A DNA stretch of 64,000 nt, taken from NCBI RefSeq assembly GCF_015594725.1, contig NZ_JADNRC010000011.1, positions 1 to 64,000 of the forward strand, given 5' to 3'. The notes under the pieces were generated by a model. The model worked only from the letters and a program-made list of their open reading frames with translations, was not told the origin of the DNA and did not search any database. The position numbers and the translations under genes are program-made. Of this stretch, positions 43,901 through 53,979 are shown one piece after another (position 1 is the first letter of the stretch; the number at the start of each line of letters is the position of its first letter). The stretch is from Flavobacterium sp. ALJ2 (GTDB lineage Bacteria > Bacteroidota > Bacteroidia > Flavobacteriales > Flavobacteriaceae).

Positions 43901-46006
43901 TAGGTTTAATTTTAATTTTACTGCTGGATATTTATCATCAAATCTTCCGCTAGCAACTAAATCAAAATTCAAATTTGGATCTTTTATTCCAGATTTAATT
44001 GCAAAGGCACCTTTAGCAATCTCTCCTTTTAAAATTAAATCTTTGTATGTGTATTTGTTAAATACTGCTTTTTGTACAATCCCATCCAGATGTGCTTGTG
44101 CAGTTTGGGGATCCAGCCCCTTTCCTTTTACTTTTGCTTTAAGCGTAATTTTTCCTAATGAATCATTTTTTATTAATTTGCCTAAATCAAATTCTGTAAA
44201 TGAAATTGTCGCATCGTATTTCTCCGATTTCTTAATTCGTTGATCAAATAAAGCATCAACTTTGGCATTTCCAAAACTGCTATTTAATGATAAATTGGTT
44301 TTAAAGTTATTTACTGATCCTTTAAATTTTCCTTTTAAATTAAATTGTGAAGGCAACTGAATGTTTTTGGGGATTGTTCCCGTTGGCACAAAAGAAATTA
44401 CATCTTTGGATGAGCTCACAAAGTTTTTTATATCCAAATCATAATATGCTTTTTGTGCATCTGGCATTCCTGTAATTTTTCCCGAAATGGAAACTTTTGT
44501 AGATCCTATTCCGCTCATTTCAAACTGCGGAATTGCTAAATCTTTTACTTTCCCTCTCACTCGTGCGTTTACAGACAAAACAGCATTAGGATTACTCTTA
44601 AACGGATTGGTGTTTTGTAAATCTGGAACAAAAAGTAATATGTCTTTAAAGCCTATTTTTGTCTGACTTAAGTTTGCGTCTAAACTAAGATTATCGATAT
44701 TCTTAGTAATGGCTGCAATTGATGGATAACCTACTTTTATCTCTTTTTGTAATAAAGTTTGTGGCGTTTTTAAATACAGATTATTTAAATATGCATTTTT
44801 AGCCCCATAGAAAAAATCTGTTTTAAATTCCTGAATTTTAAGTCCACTTTTTTCATTTACTCCAAATGATTTTATACTTCCCGAAATCATATCATTTGCA
44901 TAATATAGCTTTTCAGCTTTTAAATTAAAATTATCCAAATCTAGATGTCCGTAATCAATCCCTCTCTTAGCAGGTTTCGATTGCATATCATCATATTTAA
45001 AAGCAACATTTTGTATATCGGCAGATTTCAATTTTAATTTCCATCCTGCTTGAGGAATTGCTGTAGAATCTAAATCTGGAGTTTTAAGTTGTTTTTCTTT
45101 TATCCCTAATCGTAAATTCCCCTTTAGATTTTTTAACTCGAAAGCATCAAAATCCAGCATTTGATTGTTTAAATCTACTTTGTTAACTAACAGTTGTAAT
45201 TTATCTAATGTAACCCCCGAAGCAAGTTTAGAATCTTTATTATCATATGAAATATCAATCTTGGACAGTTTTATTTTATTTAATTTCAAATTAAAATCTG
45301 CCCTTTTAGAAATTGTATCTACTGTATTTACCGAAACTTCGGCTATTTTCTCAACCAAATCCTGATTTAAGACTAATTTCAATCCGTTTAAATCAATATT
45401 CGGAATATCGAAATCCATTTTATCCAAATCGAATTTCTTAAATTCTGTTTGAAAATCAGTCAGTTTAACACGAATATCATTCTTAGAGAAATCATCTTTA
45501 AAATTCAGATTGATTTTATTCAAATTAATTTTTACAACCGATATTTTAAATGGCTTACTATTAGGATCTACTGGCTCTGGCTCTTTGGAAGCAAATGCAG
45601 CAATTATATAATCAAAATTAAAAACTCCGTCTTTGTTTCTGGAGATATTAGCAGTCGTATTTTCAAGAGAAATCGAGTTTATTTCTACTTCACTATCTAT
45701 AAGTTTAAACAAATCAATATCGACTTCTAATCGTTTTCCGCTAAGTAGCGTATCTTTTTTTTGATCTTCAAAATAAAATCCTTCTAATACAATATCTTTA
45801 GGAAAATCAATCGATATTCTATCCAAAGAAACTTTGGTTTTTATCTTTTTTTGTAAAAAAGTGATTGCTTTATCTTTAGCAAAATTTTGTACTGCCGGAA
45901 CCTGAATTAAAATTATTATCAATAGCAATAGTGCCACTATTGTAATGACGCACCAAAGTAGCACTCGAAGTATTTTTTTCAGAAAAAAAAATCGTTTCTT
46001 ATTCAT
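40922..46006 (-). CDS. tamB: TamB, translocation and assembly module / lipid-bridge protein
   Basis: This 1694-residue protein has an N-terminal transmembrane anchor (VLLWCVITIVALLLLIIILI) followed by an AsmA-like start VQNFAKDKAITFLQKKIKTK. Long repetitive beta-strand (taco-like) sequence then spans the periplasm. The conserved C-terminal TamB domain (about 1300-1600) includes YEMSFNMIKRKFDIQKGSYI and LLLNRFVGENPF. The end is highly charged (EKEEKKKEELDNEQEQKT). It forms a two-gene unit with tamL. Such proteins form a groove from inner to outer membrane. Length is within the Bacteroidota range. Confidence 0.93.
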   Translation of the reverse strand: MNKKRFFFLKKILRVLLWCVITIVALLLLIIILIQVPAVQNFAKDKAITFLQKKIKTKVSLDRISIDFPKDIVLEGFYFEDQKKDTLLSGKRLEVDIDLFKLIDSEVEINSISLENTTANISRNKDGVFNFDYIIAAFASKEPEPVDPNSKPFKISVVKINLNKINLNFKDDFSKNDIRVKLTDFQTEFKKFDLDKMDFDIPNIDLNGLKLVLNQDLVEKIAEVSVNTVDTISKRADFNLKLNKIKLSKIDISYDNKDSKLASGVTLDKLQLLVNKVDLNNQMLDFDAFELKNLKGNLRLGIKEKQLKTPDLDSTAIPQAGWKLKLKSADIQNVAFKYDDMQSKPAKRGIDYGHLDLDNFNLKAEKLYYANDMISGSIKSFGVNEKSGLKIQEFKTDFFYGAKNAYLNNLYLKTPQTLLQKEIKVGYPSIAAITKNIDNLSLDANLSQTKIGFKDILLFVPDLQNTNPFKSNPNAVLSVNARVRGKVKDLAIPQFEMSGIGSTKVSISGKITGMPDAQKAYYDLDIKNFVSSSKDVISFVPTGTIPKNIQLPSQFNLKGKFKGSVNNFKTNLSLNSSFGNAKVDALFDQRIKKSEKYDATISFTEFDLGKLIKNDSLGKITLKAKVKGKGLDPQTAQAHLDGIVQKAVFNKYTYKDLILKGEIAKGAFAIKSGIKDPNLNFDLVASGRFDDKYPAVKLKLNLDIADLEKLNLHAGPMKLRGNIDADISNSNPDFLNGKVFLSNIQVLKEGQPIVLDSIKILAYADKEKNNIKIQSQFLKAEVDGKYKLTTLSAALKKSLSKYMDLQIPKTKGDSDEQRVTFNLSVDSDPLLFQLVPKLKGLEPIKITGKYNNVVDSLEVKGTIPKIIYDTNTISDGKINIEAKDKALEYQVSVAPVESGDFKIPFVGLSGKIENNILEYALQIKDKEDKEQYFIKGELLHENAKSTIKFDSDSFVLNYDKWNLNSENCIEFGDKRLYINKFFLDNSGNELKIQSQNEGKNAPLQIDFVNFKIETILNMVKKDELLAQGLINGSALIENVMTKPTFTSDLKIDDFSFKGEPVGDIGIKVDNKTNNLLAANVTLSEQGNDVSLTGNYKIDDSTFDFDVAINHLNIKSIQGFSMGNLKDGSGYLSGNFKITGNTDAPKVNGELNFNDAAFRVTKFNSIYEIANEKIKIENEAIVFDNFSVYDENKNELFVNGKINSKDFRNYDFALTIKADQFRAIHSTEADNDLFYGDLSLDANLNIKGTLDNPVVGGNIKINEDTKFTFVMPQSDPSIADREGIVEFVNEDNLLLKQTVAMESKLNQSKLIGMDVSVAISIDKKAELTLVIDKGNGDYLRLLGEADLIGGIDPSGKTTLTGKYEFSEGAYEMSFNMIKRKFDIQKGSYIIWNGEPTMANLNLTAIYKVNTAPIDLLGNQLGTMSAIEKNTYKQKIPFQALLKMNGELMKPEISFDVVLPDGNYDVSSNIITTSQAKLQQLRQDPSELNKQVFALLLLNRFVGENPFASESGGTSAESMARQSVSKILSDQLNNLAGDLISGVQLEFDLESTDDYTSGTKQNKTDLNVGISKKLLDDRLKVTIGSSFGLEGQDNNEQDSNIAGDVAIDYQLTKDGRYMVRAYRKNQYQVAVEGQVVETGIAFVITMNYNKFRELFHRSKEEKELIRKEKIRKEKESQKEKEEKKKEELDNEQEQKT

Positions 46007-46194
46007 ATAAAGAAAATAAGGCTAATAAATGGTTTAGATTATCGATATATAGTTACTAAATTTAACTAACCATATCCAATTTACAAAATTGTAAAAAATA
46101 TACCTCAATACTTTATATAATTATTTAAAGTTATTCTAGAATTAAGGACTATTGTAAGTATATAATTACTTAAAACTCAAAACAAAGAACGTGT

Positions 46195-47151
46195 TTAAAA
46201 CTTAATATCAGGCCATTTTTCTTCTATCCTTTTTATTTTACTACTTAGCTTAGATAAGAATGTACGGTGCTGTTCGGAATCTGGATTAAAACTTCGATGA
46301 GAAAGGCCTTTTTGTATTTCGGATATATCATTCATTACAGTAATTCCTTCTTTAGAAATGTAGTTTTCACTAAATCTTTCCCAAATATAATCGATAGCAA
46401 TTTGATTGGGATGTAACATATCTTCTGCATAAAATCGATAATCACGAAGTTCATCCATCATGATTTCATAGGAAGGGAAATATCCAGTTTGCAGTTTACA
46501 GTATTCAGTATTCAGAGTATTGTGCAAAGAAGAAATCAAATTGGACTTACTCCATTGGTTCTCTACAAAACCATCTTTTATATGACGCACTGGCGAAATA
46601 GTAAAAATGATTTTTGCTTTTGGATTTATTGAAGCAATTAAATCTATTGTATTCTTAATACTTTCTTTGATTATCTCAACTGACAAAAGTTCTTTTGAAA
46701 ATTGCTTTTGTGGTACTTTATGACAATTCGCAACTACAGCTTTATTATCATTGGTACGATATACCCATGAAGTTCCATAAGTTATAATAACATGAGTAGC
46801 TTCGGTTAATTCTTGATATGTCTTTTTAATAATCTGATTGAGATTATGAATCAAATCTTCTTTATTCGCATTACTTAAATCGGAATGTACATCAAACGAA
46901 TGCCAGAGCTCATTATAAAAAAAGACATCGCTTTCTGTGAATGTTTTTTGCAAAACTGCAAAGTCTATCAATTTCTCAATTGCCAGAGGATGAAATAAAA
47001 TCCCTAATGGATTGCAACTATTATTGAACTTAAAATAATCTAGTTTCTCTGCCATATTAACTGCAAAACAAGAACCTAGAGACAATACTCTAGAATTATA
47101 ATCAATCGGGTTATTACTTTGCGAAATAGGTACAAGAGTTCTGAATTGCAT
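46195..47151 (-). CDS. GSCFA-domain protein (SGNH hydrolase-like)
   Basis: The protein is about 318 residues from the ATG at 47151, where the family's MQFRTLVPI start lies; ten more in-frame codons precede it. The family-naming motif is LSLGSCFAVNMAEKL (GSCF with nucleophile-type Ser). Further blocks are HVIITYGTSWVYR, IIFTISPVRHIKDGFVENQW and FYAEDMLHPNQIAIDYIW, where Asp/His near the end complete an SGNH-like triad. It may be a carbohydrate or lipid esterase in the cytoplasm; the substrate is unknown. It is divergent from the ABC exporter. Confidence 0.9.
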   Translation of the reverse strand: MQFRTLVPISQSNNPIDYNSRVLSLGSCFAVNMAEKLDYFKFNNSCNPLGILFHPLAIEKLIDFAVLQKTFTESDVFFYNELWHSFDVHSDLSNANKEDLIHNLNQIIKKTYQELTEATHVIITYGTSWVYRTNDNKAVVANCHKVPQKQFSKELLSVEIIKESIKNTIDLIASINPKAKIIFTISPVRHIKDGFVENQWSKSNLISSLHNTLNTEYCKLQTGYFPSYEIMMDELRDYRFYAEDMLHPNQIAIDYIWERFSENYISKEGITVMNDISEIQKGLSHRSFNPDSEQHRTFLSKLSSKIKRIEEKWPDIKF

Positions 47152-47280
47152 ATTTTGAAGTTTTAAACAAATTTCAACCATTTTCTACAAACAAAAAAAC
47201 CAAATACAGAAGTATTTAGCTTTATAGTAATTTAAGGTTTTTAATTACGTTAATCAGAATTACTAAATCAATCTATTCAC

Positions 47281-47288
47281 TACTTTTG
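47281..47288 (+). promoter_or_regulatory. Probable -7 promoter element of the ABC exporter gene
   Basis: TACTTTTG matches TAnnTTTG and lies 26 bp before the ATG. Confidence 0.5.
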
Positions 47289-47314
47289 CATCTTCTATAA
47301 ATTAAAACTCACAC

Positions 47315-49060
47315 ATGAAATTATTATATTCTTATATAATCAAACATAAAATGCTGTTGTTTCTAGCCTTGGTTATGGCAACTATAAACATCTGCTTCAG
47401 CTTATCCGATTCTGTAATTACGGGTAAATTAATGCAAGATTGCGGTGTTGGATTAGCCAAATACAAAGGAAATGAGATTGGTTTTATTAAATCTGTTGCA
47501 TTCTGGCTTGGTCTTTCGCTTGGTGCAGCAATGATCTCTAGAATTACTAAAAACTTTCAGGATTATTTCACCAATGTTGTTATTCAGCGAACTGGTGCTC
47601 AAATGTATACTGATGGTATTAAAAAATCACTCGATTTGCCTTTTGCTGAATTCGAAGACCAGCGTAGCGGTGAAACGTTAAGCAAACTAACCAAAGTACG
47701 TTCTGATTCTGAAAAATTAATTACACTTTCAATTTCTCTAATTTTTCAAACTGTTATCGGATTCATATTTGTAGTTATTTATGTTGCCCGAATTGATTAT
47801 CGCATTTCTATAATATTCTTAATTACTGCGCCAATTATAGCTTTAGTAAGCTCGTATTTAGGGAAAAAGATAAAAATTGTTTCTCGAAAAATTGTAAATC
47901 AAACCAATGCTTTGGCTGGTTCTACTACCGAAAGCTTAAGAAATATCGAACTTGTAAAAAGTCTTGGATTAACGTATCAGGAAGAAAAACGTTTGAATTT
48001 AAATACTTTTAAAATCCTGCAACTGGAATTGCAAAAAATCCGTTTCATCAGAAGTTTAAGTTTTATTCAAGGTACAACCGTTCACTTTTTAAGAACTTGT
48101 GTCGTTTTTACGCTGTATTATTTCTTGTTTGGACAAAAAATAATTGTGGGTGATTTACTAACTATGGTATTCTTTACATTTTTCATTTTTGGACCTTTGC
48201 AAGAATTAGGAAACTTTATAATCGCTCTTAATGAAACCAAAGTTTCTATGGAAAATTTTAAAACCTTGTTAAGCGCTCCAAAAGAATTTCGTCCAAAAAA
48301 TCCAAAACATGTTGGAGCCATTCGTTCGTTGCTTTTTTCGAATGTAAGTTTCCAACATAAAACAGCTAAGTTCAAAGCTGTAGAGAACATTAATTTCGAT
48401 ATCAAACAAGGGGAAACTGTAGCTTTTGTAGGTCCATCAGGCTCTGGGAAAACCACTTTAGTAAAATTATTGGTTGGATTATATACACCTGCTCAAGGTA
48501 AAGTCCTTTATAATGATATCGATTCTACCGAAATTGATTTATTGGATCTAAGAAAACAATTGGGATTTGTAACTCAGGATGCGCAATTATTCTCTGGAAC
48601 AATTCGTGAAAATTTATTGTTTGTAAGACCATCAGCTACAGATGAAGATTTATATGATGCATTAAAAAGAGCTAGTTGTGAGAAACTATTGCATCGTGCC
48701 GAAGACGGTCTAAACACTACAATTGGCGAAGGTGGAATTAAGGTTTCAGGTGGGGAGAAACAGCGTTTGTCTATTGCTCGTGCCATTTTAAGAAACCCTA
48801 ATTTATTAATTTTTGACGAAGCAACTTCTGCATTAGACTCTATTACCGAAGAAGAAATCAATACTACAATCCGAAATATATCGGACAAAAACAGAATTAC
48901 AGTTTTAATTGCTCACCGTTTATCTACTGTAATGCATGCTGATAAAATATTTGTATTGGAACAGGGTAAAATCATTGAGCAAGGCAAACATGACGCTTTA
49001 GTACTCGAAAAAGGGTTGTATTATGCCATGTGGCGTCAGCAAATTGGTGAACGTAAATAG
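47315..49060 (+). CDS. ABC exporter half-transporter (MsbA-like)
   Basis: This 581-residue protein has a six-helix exporter domain (about 1-310) and an ATPase domain (about 335-575). Walker A is GPSGSGKTT (about 373-381). The Q-loop is in FVTQDAQLFSG. The signature is VSGGEKQRLSIARAIL (about 478-490). Walker B is LLIFDEATSALD, and the H-loop is in IAHRLSTV. It works as a homodimer in the inner membrane, plausibly flipping lipid or exporting a hydrophobic compound; the exact cargo cannot be told. A terminator follows. Confidence 0.95.
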   Translation: MKLLYSYIIKHKMLLFLALVMATINICFSLSDSVITGKLMQDCGVGLAKYKGNEIGFIKSVAFWLGLSLGAAMISRITKNFQDYFTNVVIQRTGAQMYTDGIKKSLDLPFAEFEDQRSGETLSKLTKVRSDSEKLITLSISLIFQTVIGFIFVVIYVARIDYRISIIFLITAPIIALVSSYLGKKIKIVSRKIVNQTNALAGSTTESLRNIELVKSLGLTYQEEKRLNLNTFKILQLELQKIRFIRSLSFIQGTTVHFLRTCVVFTLYYFLFGQKIIVGDLLTMVFFTFFIFGPLQELGNFIIALNETKVSMENFKTLLSAPKEFRPKNPKHVGAIRSLLFSNVSFQHKTAKFKAVENINFDIKQGETVAFVGPSGSGKTTLVKLLVGLYTPAQGKVLYNDIDSTEIDLLDLRKQLGFVTQDAQLFSGTIRENLLFVRPSATDEDLYDALKRASCEKLLHRAEDGLNTTIGEGGIKVSGGEKQRLSIARAILRNPNLLIFDEATSALDSITEEEINTTIRNISDKNRITVLIAHRLSTVMHADKIFVLEQGKIIEQGKHDALVLEKGLYYAMWRQQIGERK

Positions 49061-49120
49061 TTTTTCTATGAATTGCTAAGATCTTAAAGTTCTAAGTAGC
49101 TAAGTTTTCTATTCTAAAAA

Positions 49121-49155
49121 CAGAAACCCCTTTCATTTTAGTGAAAAGGGTTTCT
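49121..49155 (+). terminator. ABC exporter terminator
   Basis: AGAAACCC-CTTTC pairs with GAAAA-GGGTTTCT around ATTTTAGT, about 60 bp after the stop. The T-tail is short. Confidence 0.65.
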
Positions 49156-49225
49156 AAAAACTGTATGTGCCTTTTGTTATTATATAATCCTAAGAACAAG
49201 TCATAAATTATATTTTTTTAAATAA

Positions 49226-49981
49226 CTACTGGTAGAAATATTCCGTAGACACTTTTCCTACTTGAGTAGTTTCAATACTTGTTGCAGGGTAATTACCTGT
49301 GTTATAAGTATAAACAGAACTAGCCCAAACCGCATCACCAGTATGATCAGTAAGAATATTATGCAAGTTCCCATCAGCTTCACCATCAACAAAAGCAATT
49401 TTATCCATACCTAAAACATTCTTTAAAGGATTATTTTTAGTATCATAGGTATATTTGTGATTTGGTGAATTTGTACTAGTAATTTCAATCACTACTCCAT
49501 TAAGAAATGTAATGGTACTTTTTCCCGCAACATCATTTTGTGCCCCTACATTTCCTCCATATGAATTTACTGTAATTGTACCATTTGCATTATATGTATA
49601 TGACTCTCTATATCCATAATCTTCAAGAGGCTCAACTCGTGTAAAAGTTGTCAACTTACCATCTGTACTGTACATATACGAATTTACTTGTTCTAAGGTA
49701 CCATCTGCTAGTCTAAATTCCAATTTGGTAATTAAATCTCCTGTGTAAGTATAAATCATAGATTCTCCCTTACTATCGATTCTGCTTACCAATTTATTAC
49801 CATTATATTTATAATTGGTAGTTAATGTTAAGCCATCCTCTTTTTCAATTGTCTTTTTTAAGAATGTCTGACCCTCAGTTGGATTAGTTGTAGTTGTATC
49901 ATCATCTTCTCTAGTCACATCACTTGAACAAGAAGCCAGTACTAATAAAGCACTAAAAAGGCAAAGTAGGTTTTTTTTCAT
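49226..49981 (-). CDS. Lipoprotein with YD/RHS-like beta repeats
   Basis: This 251-residue protein has a lipoprotein signal (LLVLASC, Cys about 18) and an acidic linker SDVTREDDDTTTTN. The rest is built of short repeats such as YKYNGNKLVSRIDSKGES, YTYTGDLITKLEF, YMYSTDGKLTTFTR and YTYNANGTITVNSY. These are the Y-x-Y...G-x-[IL] units seen in YD/RHS-like or DUF4595-type surface lipoproteins. Likely surface-exposed; function unknown. It lies convergent with the ABC gene and is separated from alaS by a terminator. Confidence 0.75.
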   Translation of the reverse strand: MKKNLLCLFSALLVLASCSSDVTREDDDTTTTNPTEGQTFLKKTIEKEDGLTLTTNYKYNGNKLVSRIDSKGESMIYTYTGDLITKLEFRLADGTLEQVNSYMYSTDGKLTTFTRVEPLEDYGYRESYTYNANGTITVNSYGGNVGAQNDVAGKSTITFLNGVVIEITSTNSPNHKYTYDTKNNPLKNVLGMDKIAFVDGEADGNLHNILTDHTGDAVWASSVYTYNTGNYPATSIETTQVGKVSTEYFYQ

Positions 49982-50073
49982 TTTTTTAATAAGTTATATA
50001 TTAATAACAATCAGTAAATATAAATCAAAAATTAACAAATAACCTAACAAAAATTTACTTAAACACAATAAAA

Positions 50074-50115
50074 AAGCCCAAACATAATAATAAAACTATT
50101 ATTATGTTTGGGCTT
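50074..50115 (-). terminator. alaS terminator
   Basis: A long perfect stem: AAGCCCAAACATAATAATA pairs with TATTATTATGTTTGGGCTT around AAAC, with A-run (T on the minus transcript). It lies 50 bp after the alaS stop. Confidence 0.85.
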
Positions 50116-50165
50116 ACATTATATTTTAAGAATATTAAATCCTAGAAACTTAGCTTCTCAGAACC

Positions 50166-52805
50166 TTACTTCACGTACTCAATAGCTTTTGCTAGAGCTT
50201 CTGGAATTCCATCAACATTTTTACCTCCGGCAGTTGCGAAGAAAGGTTGTCCTCCTCCTCCACCTTGGATATATTTTCCTAATTCACGAACCACTTGTCC
50301 TGCGTTTAGTTTTTTGTCTGCAACTAATTCTTTAGAGATATAACAAGTTAGCATTGGCTTTCCTTCTTCGGCTGTAGCCAAAAGTAAAAATAAATTATTT
50401 CCTAAATTTCCAAGCTCGTAAACCAAATCTTTAGCTCCTTCTGGAGATAGATCAACTTGTTTTGCCAAGAACTGTACACCATTTATTTCCTGCAATTCCT
50501 TAGCTAGATCCCCTTTCATATTTTTAGCTTTATCTTTCAATAAAGTTTCTAACTGTTTTTTAAGTTTAGCATTTTCATCTTGCAACGAAACAACAGCTTT
50601 TATTGGATCTTGTGCATTTTTTAAAACTGCATTTATTTCTTTTAATTTCTCAGCTTGGTTTGCAAAATATTCTTTTACAGCTCCTGAAGTTATTGCTTCG
50701 ATACGACGAACCCCAGATGCGACTGCCCCTTCACTCACAATCTTGAAATACCAAATATCAGCAGTATTATTTACGTGAATTCCACCACATAATTCCATAC
50801 TATCACCAAATTTGATTGCACGTACATGATCTCCATATTTCTCACCAAACAAAGCCATTGCGCCTTCCTGAACAGCTTGTTCAAATGGCACATTTCTTCT
50901 CTCTATTAATGGTAATTGCTCTTGGATCCTTGCATTTACAAAGTCTTCAACTTGTTGCAATTCTTCGTCAGTCACTTTTGAGAAATGAGAAAAGTCAAAT
51001 CTTAAATATTTCGGACTTACCAATGATCCTTTTTGCTCTACATGCGTTCCTAAAATAGTACGCAATGCCTGATGCATTAAGTGTGTCGCCGAGTGATTTG
51101 AAGCCGAACTTTTTCTTGTACTTACATCTACATAAGCTTTAAAAGTCTCTGATAGATTATTTGGGATTTCTTTAGCAAAATGTATGATTACATTATTCTC
51201 TTTCTTAGTATCAATTATGTAAATTACATCTCCGTTACTAGCCTCAAAATATCCTTTATCTCCTACTTGTCCTCCACCTTCTGGATAAAAAGGTGTCATA
51301 TTAAATACGATTTGATAGATTTCTCCATCCTTAGCGCTCTCCACTTTACGATAACGAGTAATTTTTACCATCGCTTCGGTACGGTCATATCCTATGAATT
51401 CTTCATCTTCATCATCAATCAAAATTTGCCAATCCCCTGCTTTAACTTTTGAAGCTGCACGAGAACGTTCTTTTTGTTTTTGTAATTCTGACTCAAAACC
51501 TACTTCGTCTAGTTTCAATCCTTTTTCAGAAAGAATCAAAGCTGTTAAATCGATTGGAAAACCATAAGTATCATATAATTCGAATGCTTTCTTTCCTGAA
51601 ATAACTTTATCCGTATTATTTACAATAATATTATCTAGCAATACTAATCCTTGGTCCAGTGTACGTAAAAAAGAATTTTCCTCTTCACGAATTACATTTG
51701 TACAAAGTTCTTTTTGCAATTTAATTTCTGGAAACGAAATACCCATTTGTATACTTAGTGTATCTACCAGCTTATAAATAAAAGGCTCTTTGGTATCTAA
51801 AAAAGTAAATCCATAACGAATAGCGCGACGCAAAATTCTACGTATTACATACCCTGCTCCTGTGTTTGATGGTAATTGTCCATCCGCAATTGCAAATGCA
51901 ACAGCACGAACATGATCTACTACTACACGAATCGCAATATTAGTTTTGTTTTGCTCTTCACTTATATTTTTAACTTCATCAGAAGTGTATTTAAAACCTG
52001 TAATTTGTTCTACTTTTTCAATAAGCGGTGTAAAAACATCTGTATCATAATTAGATGTTTTTCCTTGCAATGCCATACACAAACGCTCAAATCCCATTCC
52101 AGTATCAACGTGCTGTGCAGGAAGTTTCTCAAGAGACCCATCGGCTTTACGGTTGAATTCCATGAATACATTATTCCAGATTTCTACCACTTGCGGGTGA
52201 TCGTTATTTACTAAACTCTTTCCTGAAACTTCTGCTTTTTCTTCCTCTGTACGTAAATCAACATGGATTTCTGAACATGGTCCGCATGGTCCCTGATCTC
52301 CCATTTCCCAAAAATTATCCTTTTTATTTCCAAGAATAATTCGATCTTCATCAATTAGAGTCTTCCAAATATCCCAAGCTTCCTGATCAAAAGGAACATT
52401 ATCTTCTTTGCTTCCTTCAAAAACAGAAACATAAAGATTTTCCTTTGGAATTTTATAAACTTCAGTCAATAATTCCCATGCCCAATTAATTGCTTCTTTT
52501 TTGAAATAATCTCCAAAAGACCAATTTCCAAGCATTTCGAACATCGTATGATGATATGTATCAAAACCTACATCTTCAAGATCATTATGTTTTCCTGAAA
52601 CACGAAGACATTTTTGCGTGTCGGCTATTCTAGGACTTTTTGGCGTTCCGTTTCCTAAAAAATATTCTTTAAACTGAGCCATTCCCGAATTATTGAACAT
52701 TAAGGTTGGGTCGTCTTTAAGAACAATTGGAGCAGATGGAACTATTAAATGCCCTTTGCTCTGAAAAAAGTCTAAAAATTGCTTACGTACGTCTTGTGAT
52801 TTCAT
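50166..52805 (-). CDS. alaS: Alanyl-tRNA synthetase
   Basis: The enzyme is about 879 residues from the ATG at 52805 ([19 protein letters not shown], the family start); the frame extends 13 codons upstream but that part lies in repeat sequence. It charges tRNA-Ala. The class II core has [15 protein letters not shown] and [14 protein letters not shown]. The editing domain has HSATH (about 573-577) and [13 protein letters not shown] (Cys/His zinc ligands about 670). A C-terminal coiled region and a C-Ala domain end in [16 protein letters not shown]. Divergent from the M23 peptidase gene. Confidence 0.97.
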   Translation of the reverse strand: MKSQDVRKQFLDFFQSKGHLIVPSAPIVLKDDPTLMFNNSGMAQFKEYFLGNGTPKSPRIADTQKCLRVSGKHNDLEDVGFDTYHHTMFEMLGNWSFGDYFKKEAINWAWELLTEVYKIPKENLYVSVFEGSKEDNVPFDQEAWDIWKTLIDEDRIILGNKKDNFWEMGDQGPCGPCSEIHVDLRTEEEKAEVSGKSLVNNDHPQVVEIWNNVFMEFNRKADGSLEKLPAQHVDTGMGFERLCMALQGKTSNYDTDVFTPLIEKVEQITGFKYTSDEVKNISEEQNKTNIAIRVVVDHVRAVAFAIADGQLPSNTGAGYVIRRILRRAIRYGFTFLDTKEPFIYKLVDTLSIQMGISFPEIKLQKELCTNVIREEENSFLRTLDQGLVLLDNIIVNNTDKVISGKKAFELYDTYGFPIDLTALILSEKGLKLDEVGFESELQKQKERSRAASKVKAGDWQILIDDEDEEFIGYDRTEAMVKITRYRKVESAKDGEIYQIVFNMTPFYPEGGGQVGDKGYFEASNGDVIYIIDTKKENNVIIHFAKEIPNNLSETFKAYVDVSTRKSSASNHSATHLMHQALRTILGTHVEQKGSLVSPKYLRFDFSHFSKVTDEELQQVEDFVNARIQEQLPLIERRNVPFEQAVQEGAMALFGEKYGDHVRAIKFGDSMELCGGIHVNNTADIWYFKIVSEGAVASGVRRIEAITSGAVKEYFANQAEKLKEINAVLKNAQDPIKAVVSLQDENAKLKKQLETLLKDKAKNMKGDLAKELQEINGVQFLAKQVDLSPEGAKDLVYELGNLGNNLFLLLATAEEGKPMLTCYISKELVADKKLNAGQVVRELGKYIQGGGGGQPFFATAGGKNVDGIPEALAKAIEYVK

Positions 52806-52810
52806 ATTTA

Positions 52811-52846
52811 AATTTGAAAATGTGCCAATTTGAAAATGTGTCAATT
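52811..52846. repeat. Tandem 16-bp repeat upstream of alaS
   Basis: AATTTGAAAATGTGCC is followed at once by AATTTGAAAATGTGTC and then AATT. A related AATTTGAAAAATG lies before hutU (about 24811). This word is, from memory, a frequent upstream sequence in Flavobacterium. Confidence 0.6.
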
Positions 52847-52946
52847 ATGATGAATAATCCAATACTTAACTATCAGATTTATAAACCACCTAATTAACTA
52901 ATTATTTTTATTATTGAAAAAGAGTAGAACAACTGAAACAATTTAT

Positions 52947-52954
52947 TAAATTTG
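52947..52954 (+). promoter_or_regulatory. Possible -7 promoter element of the M23 peptidase gene
   Basis: TAAATTTG matches TAnnTTTG, 46 bp before the ATG. Confidence 0.45.
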
Positions 52955-53000
52955 TTCGACCAACATTTTTACAATGTGCAAAAATAGGGTATTTTAAAAT

Positions 53001-53978
53001 ATGGCGAAAGTAAAATATTATTACGATTCGGAAAATTTGGCTTACCGAAAAATAAAAACTAAAAAAAGAACTAAATTTGGCTTTATTATCTTGTTTTTAG
53101 TGGCTTCTACATTATTTGGTTTTTTGGCTTTTATAATATTGCTGAACACTCCTTACTTTGAAACTCCAAAAGACCGCTTACAAGCTCGTGAAATTGAAAA
53201 TTTAAAGTTGAATTATTCAATTTTAAACAACAAAATGGATCAGATTGATGCTGTCGTTGAGAGCCTTGAGGGACGTGACAATAATTTATACAGAGTTTAC
53301 TTTAATAAAAAAGAAATTCCAGATTCAATCCGAAAAGCAGGGTTTTCGAGAATCGAAAGATACAAAGCTTTGGAGGGGTACAATAATTCCCAATTAGTAA
53401 TCAAAACAACTAAAAGAATTGATGTGCTTTCTAAACAATTAGCAATACAATCGAAATCATTAGATGAAATTTTGAAACTAGCGAGTGCCAAAGAAGATTT
53501 ATTATCTGCAATTCCTGCCATTCAGCCAGTACAGAATGAAAATTTAAAACGTATGGTTTCTGGTTTTGGATACAGAACAGATCCTTTTACCAAAGTACGC
53601 AAAATGCATAAAGGTATGGACTTTACAGCCAAAACAGGAACTCCTGTTTATGCCACTGGAGATGGTGTCATATATAGAGCAGACAGTAATGCTTCTGGTT
53701 TCGGGAATCACGTCGTAATTAGGCACGGTTTTGGCTACGAAACTTTATATGCCCATTTAAGCAAATATAACTGCCGACCTGGACAAAGAGTAAAACGTGG
53801 AGACATTATAGGTTATGTAGGCAGCACCGGAAGATCTGAAGGGCCACATTGTCATTATGAAGTTCATAAAGATGGTAAAGTCGTAAACCCTCTTAATTTT
53901 TATTATGGAAATATTTCAGCGGTAGAATATGTCGCCATTTCACAATTAGCAAACCAAGAAAATCAATCATTAGATTAA
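53001..53978 (+). CDS. M23 family metallopeptidase, membrane-anchored
   Basis: This 325-residue protein has a cytoplasmic basic start and one transmembrane segment (GFIILFLVASTLFGFLAFII, about 27-48). A coiled-coil-like stretch follows (AREIENLKLNYSILNNKMDQ). The C-terminal M23 domain has MHKGMDFTAKTGTPVYATGDG (first His about 204), GNHVVIRHGFGYETLYAHL and GPHCHYEVHKDGK (HxH about 282). It is a peptidoglycan endopeptidase in the periplasm with all zinc ligands present. A MerR gene begins 1 bp after its stop, so the pair is co-transcribed. Confidence 0.93.
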   Translation: MAKVKYYYDSENLAYRKIKTKKRTKFGFIILFLVASTLFGFLAFIILLNTPYFETPKDRLQAREIENLKLNYSILNNKMDQIDAVVESLEGRDNNLYRVYFNKKEIPDSIRKAGFSRIERYKALEGYNNSQLVIKTTKRIDVLSKQLAIQSKSLDEILKLASAKEDLLSAIPAIQPVQNENLKRMVSGFGYRTDPFTKVRKMHKGMDFTAKTGTPVYATGDGVIYRADSNASGFGNHVVIRHGFGYETLYAHLSKYNCRPGQRVKRGDIIGYVGSTGRSEGPHCHYEVHKDGKVVNPLNFYYGNISAVEYVAISQLANQENQSLD

Positions 53979-53979
53979 A

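Noticed and set aside
41045..45730. Several plus-strand ORFs of 60-93 codons inside tamB
   Set aside because: They are antisense to a clearly coding 1694-residue gene and have no recognisable content.
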